From Psychroflexus curvus (GTDB lineage: Bacteria; Bacteroidota; Bacteroidia; Flavobacteriales; Flavobacteriaceae): DNA of 64,000 bases. This document shows positions 51,738 to 61,342 of this stretch, piece by piece (positions within the stretch are counted from its first letter, which is position 1; each line of letters opens with the position of its first letter). Location of the stretch: contig NZ_JAIQZF010000008.1 of the NCBI RefSeq assembly GCF_020164585.1, forward strand, positions 48,649-112,648, in the 5' to 3' direction. Both the position numbers and the translations under genes were made by a program. Under the pieces are notes generated by a model, which saw only the letters and a program-made list of their open reading frames with translations, made no database searches and was not told the DNA's origin.

Positions 51738-53270
51738 ATGTCATTCAATACCTATAAAAACACCAAAGGTGAAAATATTTTTTTTACAGGAACACCTGAT
51801 TTGGATTTGTTAGAAAAAGTAAGTTTAGGACCAGGCGATATTTGGCATAGCTCTTTAGATCAGGGCTATAGAAATACCTTTCAGGATTTGGTTTATTTCG
51901 CAGCTACGTTTTGGTGGCACTTCAACGATTATGATGGTTTAGATTCTTGTATTTCATGGCGTGTGAACCCCCGGAGTTTTGCTATACGAGAAAATGTTTG
52001 GAAACAAATTCATCATTTTGATAATGATTACACAACGGATCATATGAGGGGTTTAGATTTTGGCTTTAAAGCTCTCAAATATTCAGGGGCAGTAGTGCTT
52101 TATCAAAAAGCTCTGTTTAATTCAGAGAATCAATGTATTGAAATCAGCACGAAAGATCGGTACTTATTTTATCGAAAAAATTTAAAATACAGCCATGCCT
52201 TATACATGCTACTCAGAAAAGGATTTTGGAAATTTAGTGAATGGAAATACTATTTTTGGGCAAAAAATAATGCAGTAAAAGCACCAGAAAAATTGATAAA
52301 TAATCAGCCTTTAAAACCTTTAAATGGTAAACCAACGGTAAGTTATATCATTCCCACCATGATGCGCCAAGAGTATACCTTACAATTGCTTAATGATTTA
52401 AAAAATCAAACTTATCTACCAACACAAGTGGTGATTGTTGATGCTACTCCTGAAAAAGAACGCGACCTAACTCTTTATAATTTTAAAGATTTTCCTTTTG
52501 AAATCACTTTAAAATGGCAAATTACTAAAGGTAGTTGTCGAGCCCGTAATGAAGCTGTAGAATTATGCACTAAAGACTATATCATATTTGGTGATGATGA
52601 TATTCGGCTGCAAAAAGATTTTGTTGAGAATCACCTAAGGTTTTTGCAAACCTATAAAGTAGACGCCTGTAATGGTTTAGATATTATGGCAGACCATCAT
52701 CGACAAGATTTAAATGATTTGGAGCGAAAGGTGAAAAACCTTGAAGATTATCGTTTACATGTTTCAGTATCGCATAATTTTAATAATGCCAATTCTTGTG
52801 TGCGAAGGGATTTGGTAAATCAGCTAGTTGGAAATGACATCAATTATGATGGGGGTTATGGGGAAGATGCGGATTTTGGTTTGTCATTGTTCAAGATAGG
52901 CGTTACTGTATTGTATAATCCATTCTCAAGGAATCTACATCTAAAGCCACCATCAGGAGGATATCGATTTTGGGGAATGCAAGCTAAAATTTTAGGTAAA
53001 AGGCGAAAAAAACAACCCTGGGAATTAGACACTCCTGTAAAGAAGATAAGACCTGTGCCAAGCCCTACTATTATGTATCAATTTGAAAAGCATTTTAATG
53101 AAAATCAGAAAAAAGAATATAAATTCAAATACTTTTTATTTTATCTAGTTAAAAACAAAAAGGCAACATTAATTTTCAGATTATTAAATATACCCTTTAA
53201 GTTACTTCAATATAAGAAATCGGTTTTTTATGCTAAAAAACTGAATGAACTAGGACCAAGGTATAAATAA
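51738..53270 (+). CDS. Two-part family 2 glycosyltransferase
   Basis: ATG 51738 gives 510 residues. The first about 180 residues resemble the C-terminal part of a GT2 domain (SCISWRVNPRSFAIRENVWK, MRGLDFGFKALKYSG) without its nucleotide-binding half. A full GT2 domain follows from about 205 (VSYIIPTMMRQEYTLQLLND, VIVDATPEKERD, IIFGDDDIRL). It may be a fusion with a lost first half, or a bifunctional enzyme whose partner is elsewhere. It is followed closely by another GT2. Confidence 0.7.
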   Translation: MSFNTYKNTKGENIFFTGTPDLDLLEKVSLGPGDIWHSSLDQGYRNTFQDLVYFAATFWWHFNDYDGLDSCISWRVNPRSFAIRENVWKQIHHFDNDYTTDHMRGLDFGFKALKYSGAVVLYQKALFNSENQCIEISTKDRYLFYRKNLKYSHALYMLLRKGFWKFSEWKYYFWAKNNAVKAPEKLINNQPLKPLNGKPTVSYIIPTMMRQEYTLQLLNDLKNQTYLPTQVVIVDATPEKERDLTLYNFKDFPFEITLKWQITKGSCRARNEAVELCTKDYIIFGDDDIRLQKDFVENHLRFLQTYKVDACNGLDIMADHHRQDLNDLERKVKNLEDYRLHVSVSHNFNNANSCVRRDLVNQLVGNDINYDGGYGEDADFGLSLFKIGVTVLYNPFSRNLHLKPPSGGYRFWGMQAKILGKRRKKQPWELDTPVKKIRPVPSPTIMYQFEKHFNENQKKEYKFKYFLFYLVKNKKATLIFRLLNIPFKLLQYKKSVFYAKKLNELGPRYK

Positions 53271-53275
53271 TCAGT

Positions 53276-54277
53276 ATGCATCTCACCCTTATCGTCTGTA
53301 CCTATAAACGCCCTGAGTCTTTGCTTAGGCTCTTAGATTCTGTAGAGCAGCAAAGTCATCTGCCCGATGATATCTTAATTATTGATGGTTCTCCAGATGA
53401 GGAAACAGCCTTTGCATTAAAAAAAACCGATCTTGCTCAACTTCGTTATCACAAGGTAAACCCAGAACAACGTGGTTTGACCAAACAACGCAACATCGGT
53501 ATAGAGTTATGCAATTCAACCACTGATGTTGTGGCTTTTTTGGATGATGATATTGTTTTAGAAAAAGAGTATTTTAAAAATTTATTATCAACTTATTTTG
53601 AGTATCCGGAGGCTATTGCAGTTGGGGGCTATATCATCAATGACATCCAATGGAAAGAGAATGAGGGAAATGAAAAGCAAAACCAACATTCATTTTGTTT
53701 TGATGGCTATTGCCGAGCCGAAAGTTCAAGGTTTAAAATAAGAGCAAACCTGGGATTAGCACCGAACAGACCACCAGGACATTTGCCTAAATTTTCTCAT
53801 GGCCGCAGCATAGGGTTTTTACCACCCTCAGGTAAAACTTATCCTGTGGAGCAATTTATGGGAGGGGTGTCCTCCTACAAGAAAGAGGTGTTTAATAAGA
53901 TTAGATTTTCAACTTACTTTGAAGGCTATGGCCTCTATGAAGATGCCGATTTTTGCTTTAGACTTTTAAAATACGGTCAACTCTATGTCAATACAGCTGC
54001 CCGCTGTGAACACCATCATCACCCCTCCGGTCGGCCTAATCAGTTTACCTATGGGCAAATGGTCGTTCGTAATGGCTGGTATGTCTGGCGTTTGCGCTGG
54101 CCGGAGCCGGGTTTAAAAAATGTGTTTAAATGGCATTGTACCACCTTGCTCTTAGCCTTTTTAAGGTTTTTGAATACCTTTACCACATCACAAAAACAAC
54201 AAGCCCTGACTGAAAGCTTAGGTAGATTATGGGCCTGGATAAAATTGTGGTTTGCTAAGCCCAAAATTAAACGATGA
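53276..54277 (+). CDS. Family 2 glycosyltransferase
   Basis: 333 residues. LTLIVCTYKRPESLLRLLDS, ILIIDGSPDEET, RGLTKQRNIGIELC and VAFLDDDIVLEKEY are the GT-A motifs. GYGLYEDADFCFRLLKYGQ is the C-terminal acceptor-side motif. It overlaps the next GT4 gene by four bases. The nucleotide motif DGSPDE resembles DATPEKE in the preceding protein. Confidence 0.82.
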   Translation: MHLTLIVCTYKRPESLLRLLDSVEQQSHLPDDILIIDGSPDEETAFALKKTDLAQLRYHKVNPEQRGLTKQRNIGIELCNSTTDVVAFLDDDIVLEKEYFKNLLSTYFEYPEAIAVGGYIINDIQWKENEGNEKQNQHSFCFDGYCRAESSRFKIRANLGLAPNRPPGHLPKFSHGRSIGFLPPSGKTYPVEQFMGGVSSYKKEVFNKIRFSTYFEGYGLYEDADFCFRLLKYGQLYVNTAARCEHHHHPSGRPNQFTYGQMVVRNGWYVWRLRWPEPGLKNVFKWHCTTLLLAFLRFLNTFTTSQKQQALTESLGRLWAWIKLWFAKPKIKR

Positions 54278-55392
54278 ATTTTTTGATTATATCTCATGCA
54301 GCTCATTATAAAAGCAATGGACAATACTATGCTTATGCGCCTTACGTTCAGGAAATGAACCTATGGCTAAAGCATGTGGATCAGGTCGAGATTGTGGCAC
54401 CGGTTTCATCGGCCCTGGATAAACACATGAGCTTAGCTTATGCGCATCATAATATTTCGATGTCTGAAGTACCAAGCTTTTCCCTGGTAAGTTATAAGGA
54501 AAAACTCTTAAGCCTGATTAAACTCCCGAAAATCTTATGGACGATCTTTAAAGCTATGAAACAGGCCGACCATATCCATTTACGTTGCCCGGGTAATATG
54601 GGCTTGCTGGGGTGTCTGGTGCAGATCTTATTTCCAAACACGCCTAAAACTTCCAAGTATGCAGGCAACTGGGATCCGAAAGCCAGACAGCCCTGGTCGT
54701 ATAAGCTTCAAAAGTGGTTGTTGAGCAATACCTATTTAACCAGAAACATGCAGGTGCTGGTGTATGGTAAGTGGCCGGATCAGTCCCGAAACATTAAATC
54801 TTTTTTTACAGCCTCCTATTTCGAACACGAAAAAGCACCTGTTACCACAATAGACTATACTCAATCCATTCATTTTTGTTTTGTGGGTAGTTTAGTTAAG
54901 GGAAAGCAGCCTCTCAAGGCTTTAGAATTTGTAGAGAAGCTACAAAAAAAAGGAAAAAATGCTATTTTGCATATCTACGGGGAAGGCCCTGAAAGAAAAG
55001 CTATTGAAAATCAAATTCAAAAAAGAGAATTAGAAGAATCTGTTGTTTTACACGGCAACCAGCCCAAAGGAAAAATAAAACAGGCATTGCAAGATTACCA
55101 CTTCTTAATACTGCCTAGTCAATCTGAAGGTTGGCCAAAGGTTGTAGCTGAAGCCATGTTTTGGGGCTGTATTCCTATGGTAACGCCTATATCCTGCCTG
55201 CCCTGGATGCTTGACTATGGTAAGCGGGGAATGTTAATGGATGATAACAATCTTGATGAAACAGCGGAGCGATTGATACACTTATTAAAAACACCAAAGC
55301 AATTGGAAGACATGGCGAGCAGGGCAGTTGCCTGGTCAAGGCAGTATACCCTGGATAAGTTTGAGGAAGAACTCAGGAAAGTCTTAGCTTAG
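54274..55392 (+). CDS. Family 4 glycosyltransferase
   Basis: 372 residues. The N-terminal domain starts FLIISHAAHYKSNGQYYAYA. The C-terminal donor domain has HFCFVGSLVKGKQPLKAL, LHIYGEGPERKAIE, VVLHGNQPKGKIKQAL and LILPSQSEGWPKVVAEAMFWGCIPMV. A GT4 enzyme of the polysaccharide pathway. An 85-base gap follows. Confidence 0.85.
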   Translation: MNFLIISHAAHYKSNGQYYAYAPYVQEMNLWLKHVDQVEIVAPVSSALDKHMSLAYAHHNISMSEVPSFSLVSYKEKLLSLIKLPKILWTIFKAMKQADHIHLRCPGNMGLLGCLVQILFPNTPKTSKYAGNWDPKARQPWSYKLQKWLLSNTYLTRNMQVLVYGKWPDQSRNIKSFFTASYFEHEKAPVTTIDYTQSIHFCFVGSLVKGKQPLKALEFVEKLQKKGKNAILHIYGEGPERKAIENQIQKRELEESVVLHGNQPKGKIKQALQDYHFLILPSQSEGWPKVVAEAMFWGCIPMVTPISCLPWMLDYGKRGMLMDDNNLDETAERLIHLLKTPKQLEDMASRAVAWSRQYTLDKFEEELRKVLA

Positions 55393-55477
55393 TCTGTGAA
55401 ATAATGAATACAACTATAATCCGAAAAGTTTTGATGTTAAGTCAAAACTCAATTGAATAAACATTAACTAAGACCTA

Positions 55478-56572
55478 ATGACTAACCACTACCCACTAAA
55501 AACTAATCTCCGCGTCCTTCAGCTGATCGATTCCCTTGAGGCTGGTGGCGCCGAACGCATGGCTGTTAACCTGGCCAATGCTTTGGTGGAAAAGGTGGAG
55601 TTTTCGGGAATTGTTACGACAAGAAACGAAGGGATACTTAAAACTCAAATAAATGAAAAAGTTGAGTATTTGTATTGTACTAAGAAATCGAGTTTGGACC
55701 TTAATGCTATTTCATCAACATTAAGATTTATCAAAACTCATGATGTGAATGTGTTACATGCACATGGAAGCTCTTATTTTTTTGCTTTTTTGCTAAAAAT
55801 GTTTTTACCGAAATTAAAACTGATATGGCATGACCATCATGGAAACCGACCTAAAGAAGAAACTTCAATGAACACAAAGGTATTGAAGGTAATTTCTTTA
55901 TTTTTTAGTCATATTTTTTGTGTCAGTGAGCATTTAGTCAACTGGTCAAAGAAAACCTTGGATAACTCAAGTGTCTCTTTAATTCATAATTTTACTACTG
56001 GTAAAGATTCAGATTTTCACAAACAAACTGAACTCGATTTTCCATTTATACTATGTGTTGCTAATTTAAGATGGCAAAAAAATCACTTTAATTTGATTGA
56101 AGCTTATGCTTTGCTACAAGATAAGAGCATGAAACTTCTTTTAGTAGGTAAAGATGAAAATGACGAGTATGCTCAGCAATTAAAAAATAAAATTAAAGAA
56201 TTAAACTTAGAGCAGGATGTTTATATGCTTGGTCAACGTTCTGATGTGGATTCTATCATAGCAAATTCATCAATTTGTGTATTGTCCTCCGATGTAGAAG
56301 CCTTGCCAATGGTGTTAATCGAGTATGCAAATCATAGAAAACCCGTTGTGGTCACTGATGTAGGGCAGTGTGCTAGTGTTGTGGGTGAGTTTGGTCAGGT
56401 CGTCAAACCAAACAATCCGAAAGCTCTTTCAGAGGCGATTAGTTTTTATATCAAAAATAAAGATATAGCCCAAAGCCATGCCCGGGCTTTACAAGCTAAA
56501 ATTAAAAAAGAATTTGATTCTGAGGTGATTATCAACGAAATCATCGGAATTTACAAAGCCGTTTTAAAATGA
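55478..56572 (+). CDS. Family 4 glycosyltransferase
   Basis: 364 residues. LQLIDSLEAGGAERMAVNLA is the classic GT4 opening. FILCVANLRWQKNHFNLIEA, LLLVGKDENDEYAQQL, VYMLGQRSDVDSIIA and VLSSDVEALPMVLIEYANHRKPVVVT complete the donor site. The sugar is unknown. It precedes the neuB-like gene by 54 bases. Confidence 0.87.
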   Translation: MTNHYPLKTNLRVLQLIDSLEAGGAERMAVNLANALVEKVEFSGIVTTRNEGILKTQINEKVEYLYCTKKSSLDLNAISSTLRFIKTHDVNVLHAHGSSYFFAFLLKMFLPKLKLIWHDHHGNRPKEETSMNTKVLKVISLFFSHIFCVSEHLVNWSKKTLDNSSVSLIHNFTTGKDSDFHKQTELDFPFILCVANLRWQKNHFNLIEAYALLQDKSMKLLLVGKDENDEYAQQLKNKIKELNLEQDVYMLGQRSDVDSIIANSSICVLSSDVEALPMVLIEYANHRKPVVVTDVGQCASVVGEFGQVVKPNNPKALSEAISFYIKNKDIAQSHARALQAKIKKEFDSEVIINEIIGIYKAVLK

Positions 56573-56626
56573 GTTGGGTTTCCTAAAGATGTCTATTTTT
56601 ACACATCAAGATATAACTTAAAAACT

Positions 56627-57628
56627 ATGACATATCTTATCGCTGAAGTCGGACAGGCGCATGAGGGAAGTTTGGGCATGTTACATGCCTATATAGATGC
56701 CGTGGCTAAGACGGGTGTTGATGCCATTAAATTTCAAACCCATATCGCTGAGGCAGAAAGCAGCCTGCATGAACCCTTTCGGGTGAAATTTTCCAGGCAG
56801 GATAAAACCCGGTACGACTACTGGAAGCGCATGTCTTTTTCGCAAGAGCAATGGAATGACATAGGAACGCACTGTAAAGAGGTGGGTCTGGACTTTATTT
56901 CCAGTCCGTTTTCCAACGCCGCAGTTGATGTGTTGGAACAGGCAGGTGTACAGCAGTATAAGGTAGGAAGTGGAGAGGTCAATAATTTTCTGTTACTGGA
57001 AAAAATTGCCCGGACTCAAAAGCCGGTGATTTTATCCAGTGGGATGAGCTCCTGGAATGAGTTAAAAAAAAGCCTTGAGTTTCTAAAATCAAGAAAGGTG
57101 GACTACTCTATTTTGCAGTGCACCACCAATTATCCCACTCAGCCTCAGGACTGGGGACTCCATATGATTAAGGAATTTAAAGATTTTTTCAAAGTACAAA
57201 CAGGCTATTCCGATCATTCCGGAAGCATTACCTCTGCGATTTCAGCCATGAGTTTAGGAGCAGATATCCTGGAGTTTCACGTCGTTTTTCATAAAGAGAT
57301 GTTTGGTCCCGATGTAAGTTCTTCCTTGAGCCTGGAAGAAGTTCAGCAGATTGTCAACGCAAGAAATGAGTTACAGATTGCTTTAGAAAATCCGGTAGAT
57401 AAATCTGATCATTCCCAATTCGAAAGTTTAAAAACGATCTTTGAAAAATCTTTGGCGGTCAACAAAGATTTAAAAAAAGGGCATATCCTTCGTTTTGAAG
57501 ACCTGGAAGCCAAAAAGCCTAAACATTTAGGTATCGAGGCCGGTAAATTTGAATCGGTGATCGGCAAGCAACTAAAAATCACTAAAAAACAATGGGATTT
57601 TCTGAAAGAGGAAGATCTTGAAGCCTAA
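56627..57628 (+). CDS. neuB: Nonulosonic acid synthase (NeuB family)
   Basis: 333 residues. The TIM-barrel part has IAEVGQAHEGSLGMLHAYID, VDAIKFQTH, KVGSGEVNNFLLLE, LQCTTNYPTQPQ and GYSDHSGSITSAI. A C-terminal antifreeze-like (SAF) domain starts at about 275 (KSLAVNKDLKKGHIL). It condenses a ManNAc-type sugar with phosphoenolpyruvate. EFHVVFHKEMFGPD replaces the more usual EKHF motif of the NeuB barrel. It lies 14 kb from neuC and neuA. Confidence 0.88.
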   Translation: MTYLIAEVGQAHEGSLGMLHAYIDAVAKTGVDAIKFQTHIAEAESSLHEPFRVKFSRQDKTRYDYWKRMSFSQEQWNDIGTHCKEVGLDFISSPFSNAAVDVLEQAGVQQYKVGSGEVNNFLLLEKIARTQKPVILSSGMSSWNELKKSLEFLKSRKVDYSILQCTTNYPTQPQDWGLHMIKEFKDFFKVQTGYSDHSGSITSAISAMSLGADILEFHVVFHKEMFGPDVSSSLSLEEVQQIVNARNELQIALENPVDKSDHSQFESLKTIFEKSLAVNKDLKKGHILRFEDLEAKKPKHLGIEAGKFESVIGKQLKITKKQWDFLKEEDLEA

Positions 57629-57633
57629 GTTAA

Positions 57634-59028
57634 ATGTTGAATAAAGCGACTTCCTATACCTATACTATGTACCAGTATCTGGCCCTGCATGTCCTGACAG
57701 GGATAGTTGTAAGTCGGTTTCGTGGCCTTGCTCAATTGTACTTAGCCGCACTGCTTGTGTATTTTATCTTACAAATCTTACAAAAAAGAGATAAGACCTT
57801 TTGGGTGCTGGCGGGCGCCGGTTATTTTGCTTCAGCTGAGGTTTTTTTACGGATGACAGGAGCATCACCGTTTTGGGAACTGGCCAAGTATGTGGTCATT
57901 TTTTTTATGTTGCTGGGGATGTTTTATGAAGGCTTTAAACTCAAAGCCTGGCCTGTCTTGATTTTTTTGATTTTATTGCTACCTGGAGTTGTCGTGACTT
58001 ACCTTAATTTTGATTATTTAGATGAAAGCTTTAGAAAAACTATTTTATTCAACTTAACCGGGCCTCTTTCTTTGGTGGCAACCGCTTTGTTTTGCTACCA
58101 CAGGCCAATCAAAATGCAAAGCCTGTTGAAACTGGTAGATGTGATGATACTGCCTATCCTATCTATGCTGGTGTATATCATATTGTATGCCCCACCCATG
58201 GAACAAATCGTGTTTACGACAGAATCCAACGCCCTGGCTTCCGGAGGCTATAGCGGTAATCAGGTGGCGACGGTATTGGGCTTAGGCATGTTTTTAACTT
58301 ACGTCAGGTTTTTAATACCCTATAGAAACCAGCTTTTAAACCTCATCAATATGGGGCTTTTAGGCCTAATGACCTACCGCTGCTTGTTGACCTTTTCCAG
58401 AGGAGGCTTTATCACGGCCTTAGCGATGATGTTTGTGTTTTCGCTCTTGTTTATCAGATGGGCACCACTGGTCAAAAAAGCCAAAGCCACAGTTAAGCTT
58501 GTCGGTTTGGGTGTTGGCGGGTTTTTGATCTGGGGGGTGGCTATGGCTGTGACCGGAGGTCTGATCCTCAACCGCTATGCGGGAGAAAATGCTAAAGGTG
58601 AAGAACAGGATATTACGACTGGACGGGCAGAAATCATCAGTGAAGAACTTACCGCCTTCTTAGAGGAACCTTTTTTAGGGGTGGGCGTCGGCATGGGTAA
58701 GTTTTTTAGATACGAATTAGATGGGCAATTGGCCGCCAGCCACAATGAAATCGCCAGAATGCTTGCCGAGCACGGGTTTTTAGGTATTTTAGCCATATTG
58801 ATTTTACTCTTGATTCCTCTGGGGCTTTTGTTGTCCAGAAACAGAAATTTATTGATGTTGCCCTTTGTCGCTTTTTGGTTTTTAACCATCAACCACTCCG
58901 CGATGCGGGTAGCTTTGCCGGGATTTATGTATGGATTAGCCTTATTAACTATAAACTATGCCTCCAATAAAAAGAAAAAACACAAAACCAAAGCAACTGC
59001 TGTATCTCGGCAACCAACTCTCAGGTAA
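57634..59028 (+). CDS. O-antigen polymerase/ligase-type membrane protein
   Basis: 464 residues with about twelve membrane helices. The conserved O-antigen ligase/polymerase loop is TGRAEIISEELTAFLEEPFLG and SHNEIARMLAEHGFLG (about 330-390), facing the periplasm. In a Wzm/Wzt system ligation to lipid A core (WaaL-type) is the natural role. Polymerase activity is the alternative. It overlaps the following GT4 gene by 71 bases. Confidence 0.8.
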   Translation: MLNKATSYTYTMYQYLALHVLTGIVVSRFRGLAQLYLAALLVYFILQILQKRDKTFWVLAGAGYFASAEVFLRMTGASPFWELAKYVVIFFMLLGMFYEGFKLKAWPVLIFLILLLPGVVVTYLNFDYLDESFRKTILFNLTGPLSLVATALFCYHRPIKMQSLLKLVDVMILPILSMLVYIILYAPPMEQIVFTTESNALASGGYSGNQVATVLGLGMFLTYVRFLIPYRNQLLNLINMGLLGLMTYRCLLTFSRGGFITALAMMFVFSLLFIRWAPLVKKAKATVKLVGLGVGGFLIWGVAMAVTGGLILNRYAGENAKGEEQDITTGRAEIISEELTAFLEEPFLGVGVGMGKFFRYELDGQLAASHNEIARMLAEHGFLGILAILILLLIPLGLLLSRNRNLLMLPFVAFWFLTINHSAMRVALPGFMYGLALLTINYASNKKKKHKTKATAVSRQPTLR

Positions 59029-60004
59029 AGGGAGAAATGTGTCTACGGTTGAGGTGTTGTCTGGTCTGCTAGAAGCTGAAGGCTATACACTAGTTTCCGG
59101 GTCCAGCCAAAAAAATCCAGCACTTCGCTTATTGGATATGCTTTATAGGCTCATTAGGTACCGGTCTCAAACCGACCTTTTGCTTATAGATACCTATAGT
59201 ACCTCTGCCTTTTGGTATGCTTATGTCATCAGCAGGCTGGCGTGTGTCCTTAAGCTAAGCTACATTCCCATTTTACACGGGGGTAATCTTCCTCAGCGTC
59301 TTAAAACCCATCCCCGGCAATGTCAGCAACTCTTTGGTAGAGCTAAAGTCAATGTAGCCCCGTCGGCTTACCTGATGCATCATTTTCAAAAAGCGGGCTA
59401 CACCAACCTCAAGTACATTCCCAATAGCATTGCTTTAGAACATTATACGTTTAAAGAACGCCAGCCACTTCAGCCCAGGTTGTTATGGGTGAGGTCCTTT
59501 GCCCAAATCTACAACCCACTTCTAGCCCTCCAGGTGTTGCAGGAGCTTCTCCAGACCCATCCGGAAGCTAAGCTGAGTATGGTGGGGCCTTTTAAGGATG
59601 AGTCCATCGACGAATGCAAAGCCTATGCGGAAGCACATCAGCTGCCGGTGACCTTTACGGGGGGCATGTCCAAGTCCGACTGGATAAGCTATGCCACCGA
59701 TTTTGATATCTTCATCAACACCACCCATGTGGACAACACGCCGGTCAGTGTCATCGAAGCCATGGCCCTGGGCCTTCCGGTAGTAAGTACCAATGTAGGA
59801 GGCATTCCTTATTTATTAGACGATAAAGTCGATGCTCTGCTGGTAGACCCCGGAAACGTCGCCGCCTTCACCAAAGCCATCCTGAAACTTTTACAACACC
59901 CGGACTTAGCCCGGCAACTCTCCGCCACCGCCCAAAAAAAAGTAGAACGCTTCGACTGGCAGGTGGTGAAGAAGGAGTGGAACGCAGTGCTTAGAGGGGA
60001 GTGA
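58958..60004 (+). CDS. Family 4 glycosyltransferase
   Basis: 348 residues. QLLYLGNQLSGKGRNVSTVE opens the N-terminal domain. The donor site has LLWVRSFAQIYNPLLALQ, LSMVGPFKDESIDE, VTFTGGMSKSDW and FINTTHVDNTPVSVIEAMALGLPVVSTNVGG. The first 24 codons overlap the end of the membrane gene in another frame. It is the last gene of the polysaccharide cluster. Confidence 0.85.
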   Translation: MPPIKRKNTKPKQLLYLGNQLSGKGRNVSTVEVLSGLLEAEGYTLVSGSSQKNPALRLLDMLYRLIRYRSQTDLLLIDTYSTSAFWYAYVISRLACVLKLSYIPILHGGNLPQRLKTHPRQCQQLFGRAKVNVAPSAYLMHHFQKAGYTNLKYIPNSIALEHYTFKERQPLQPRLLWVRSFAQIYNPLLALQVLQELLQTHPEAKLSMVGPFKDESIDECKAYAEAHQLPVTFTGGMSKSDWISYATDFDIFINTTHVDNTPVSVIEAMALGLPVVSTNVGGIPYLLDDKVDALLVDPGNVAAFTKAILKLLQHPDLARQLSATAQKKVERFDWQVVKKEWNAVLRGE

Positions 60005-60118
60005 TGATTGGAGATTGATGATTGAAGATTGAAGATTTGATTTTCCCTAGATAGCCTTGACCGTTCACTGTTTACTGTTGGCTCTTGACAAAGACTGCTG
60101 ATTAAATAAAGAGTAATA

Positions 60119-60340
60119 ATTTCAAATTAGAATCTCAAAAACGGCCTACTTTTTATGGATGTAAGAAAACAAGTAAGTGGTGAAGCTAGGATGAGGAGCA
60201 AAGCACTAGTGAAACGGTTTGCTTTGCGTGGAGGAGCCACTTATGTAGTTTTAAAAGACATAAAAATAAGCCTAGTCCCCAAGGCTTTGGGGATTGGTTC
60301 TTTTTTGGGCGATGCAAAAAAGAATGAAAATTTTAATTTT
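60119..60340. repeat. AAAACGGCC-element, copy 1 of 3
   Basis: It runs from AATCTCAAAAACGGCCTA through AAAGCACTAGTGAAACGG and TTTTAAAAGACATAAAAATA to GGGCGATGCAAAAAAG. Copies 2 and 3 start at about 62639 and 63488; copy 2 loses its last part and has a CCTGCCT palindrome instead. Here a 68-codon frame is open, but the other copies have stops or frameshifts. Confidence 0.8.
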
Positions 60341-60459
60341 ATCGAGATTGTGTATAATTGAGTTCTAGAATAGTCGTGTTTCGTGACTCCCGGTTCTACC
60401 GTTGACTGTTCACCCTTCACTCTTAACCCTTGACTTTTGAAAGCGACCGATGGCTGAGC

Positions 60460-60540
60460 CTGCCTTCCAAGTTAACGCAGGCGGGCCTGCCCGTTCTGGC
60501 GGGAACCGCAGGCGGGTGTCCGCCTGAGGCGGATGCATCG
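60460..60540. repeat. GC-rich palindromic repeat block
   Basis: It contains GAGCCTGCCTTCCAAG, GCAGGCGGGCCTGCCCG and GTCCGCCTGAGGCGGATGC. Variants occur at 21527-21552, 62784-62821 and 63020-63070. The same CCTGCCT/AGGCAGG core is inside the GT2 gene at 10969-10997. Confidence 0.75.
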
Positions 60541-60820
60541 AAGCCACATTGTCGAGAAACGTCATTTCGATACGTCCTGTCTATCGCCAGAACACTCAAT
60601 GACCAGCACCAGAATTTTGGTGGTGAAGTCAAACGGTAAAATTTGGTATCCATCAAAGGCAGATTTGTCGAAGCTACGAGTGAGTTATCTGTTATCTGGT
60701 TAAGACCTTAATAAAAGCTTTTGTTATAGGTGTAAAAACATGTAGTATTTTAAAGCTAGGTTTTTGAAAAACGGCATATCAAAAAAAATATTGAAAATCA
60801 AGGAAGCAGTTTGGCTATGA

Positions 60821-60870
60821 GATGAAAATCTGTTTGAAATCGCCGTTAGGCGGTTGAGTTATTTTTCATC
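60821..60870. other. Nested hairpin, possible structured RNA or terminator-like element
   Basis: Outer 8-bp arms GATGAAAA (60821-60828) and TTTTCATC (60863-60870) enclose a CGCC-GTTA-GGCG hairpin (60841-60852). No gene is next to it, and no T-run follows. Confidence 0.35.
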
Positions 60871-61334
60871 TGTGGCTGGGGATTCCGTAGGATTTTTTAT
60901 AATTTTTTTTGTAAGCCTAGACTTTTTTGTTTCTTTTTTGGGCGATGCAAAAAAGAAAAAGAGTATTAATTCTTTTGTTCTCAATAACAAGCATTTTGGT
61001 GGTGGAGTCAAACGGTAAAACTAGGCGTTTGCCAAAGGCACGAAGGCAGGCTCGAAGTGACATTGTTAAACCTGGTTTAAGTGAATAGTGATTAGTCGTG
61101 TTTCGTGATTCTTCAGTTTATCGCTCACACTTTACTCTTCACAGAGAGTATAAACCAGTCGTGTCTCGTGTCTCTTGTTTCTTTTGCTTCCAGTTCACCC
61201 TTCACCCTTCACTTCCTTCCTCAAGCCATAAAATTCACAACAAAACACGGCTTTTGATGATAATACTTAAAAATTTAAAATAAGAATAACACCAATGTTA
61301 GGAATCTTCCTGAATAAGGCTTACTAAATTTTAG

Positions 61335-61342
61335 TACATTTG
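61335..61342 (+). promoter_or_regulatory. Putative -7 box for ilvE
   Basis: TACATTTG fits TAnnTTTG and lies 16 bases upstream of ATG 61359. Confidence 0.45.

Noticed and set aside
58958..59028. Wrong start for the last GT4 gene because of its 71-base overlap with the membrane gene
   Set aside because: The N-terminal motif LLYLGNQLSGKG begins inside the overlap, so the start must lie there; the overlap appears real.
60155..60361. 68-residue protein rich in Lys/Arg
   Set aside because: It lies inside a repeat whose two other copies have stops or frameshifts; probably not a gene.
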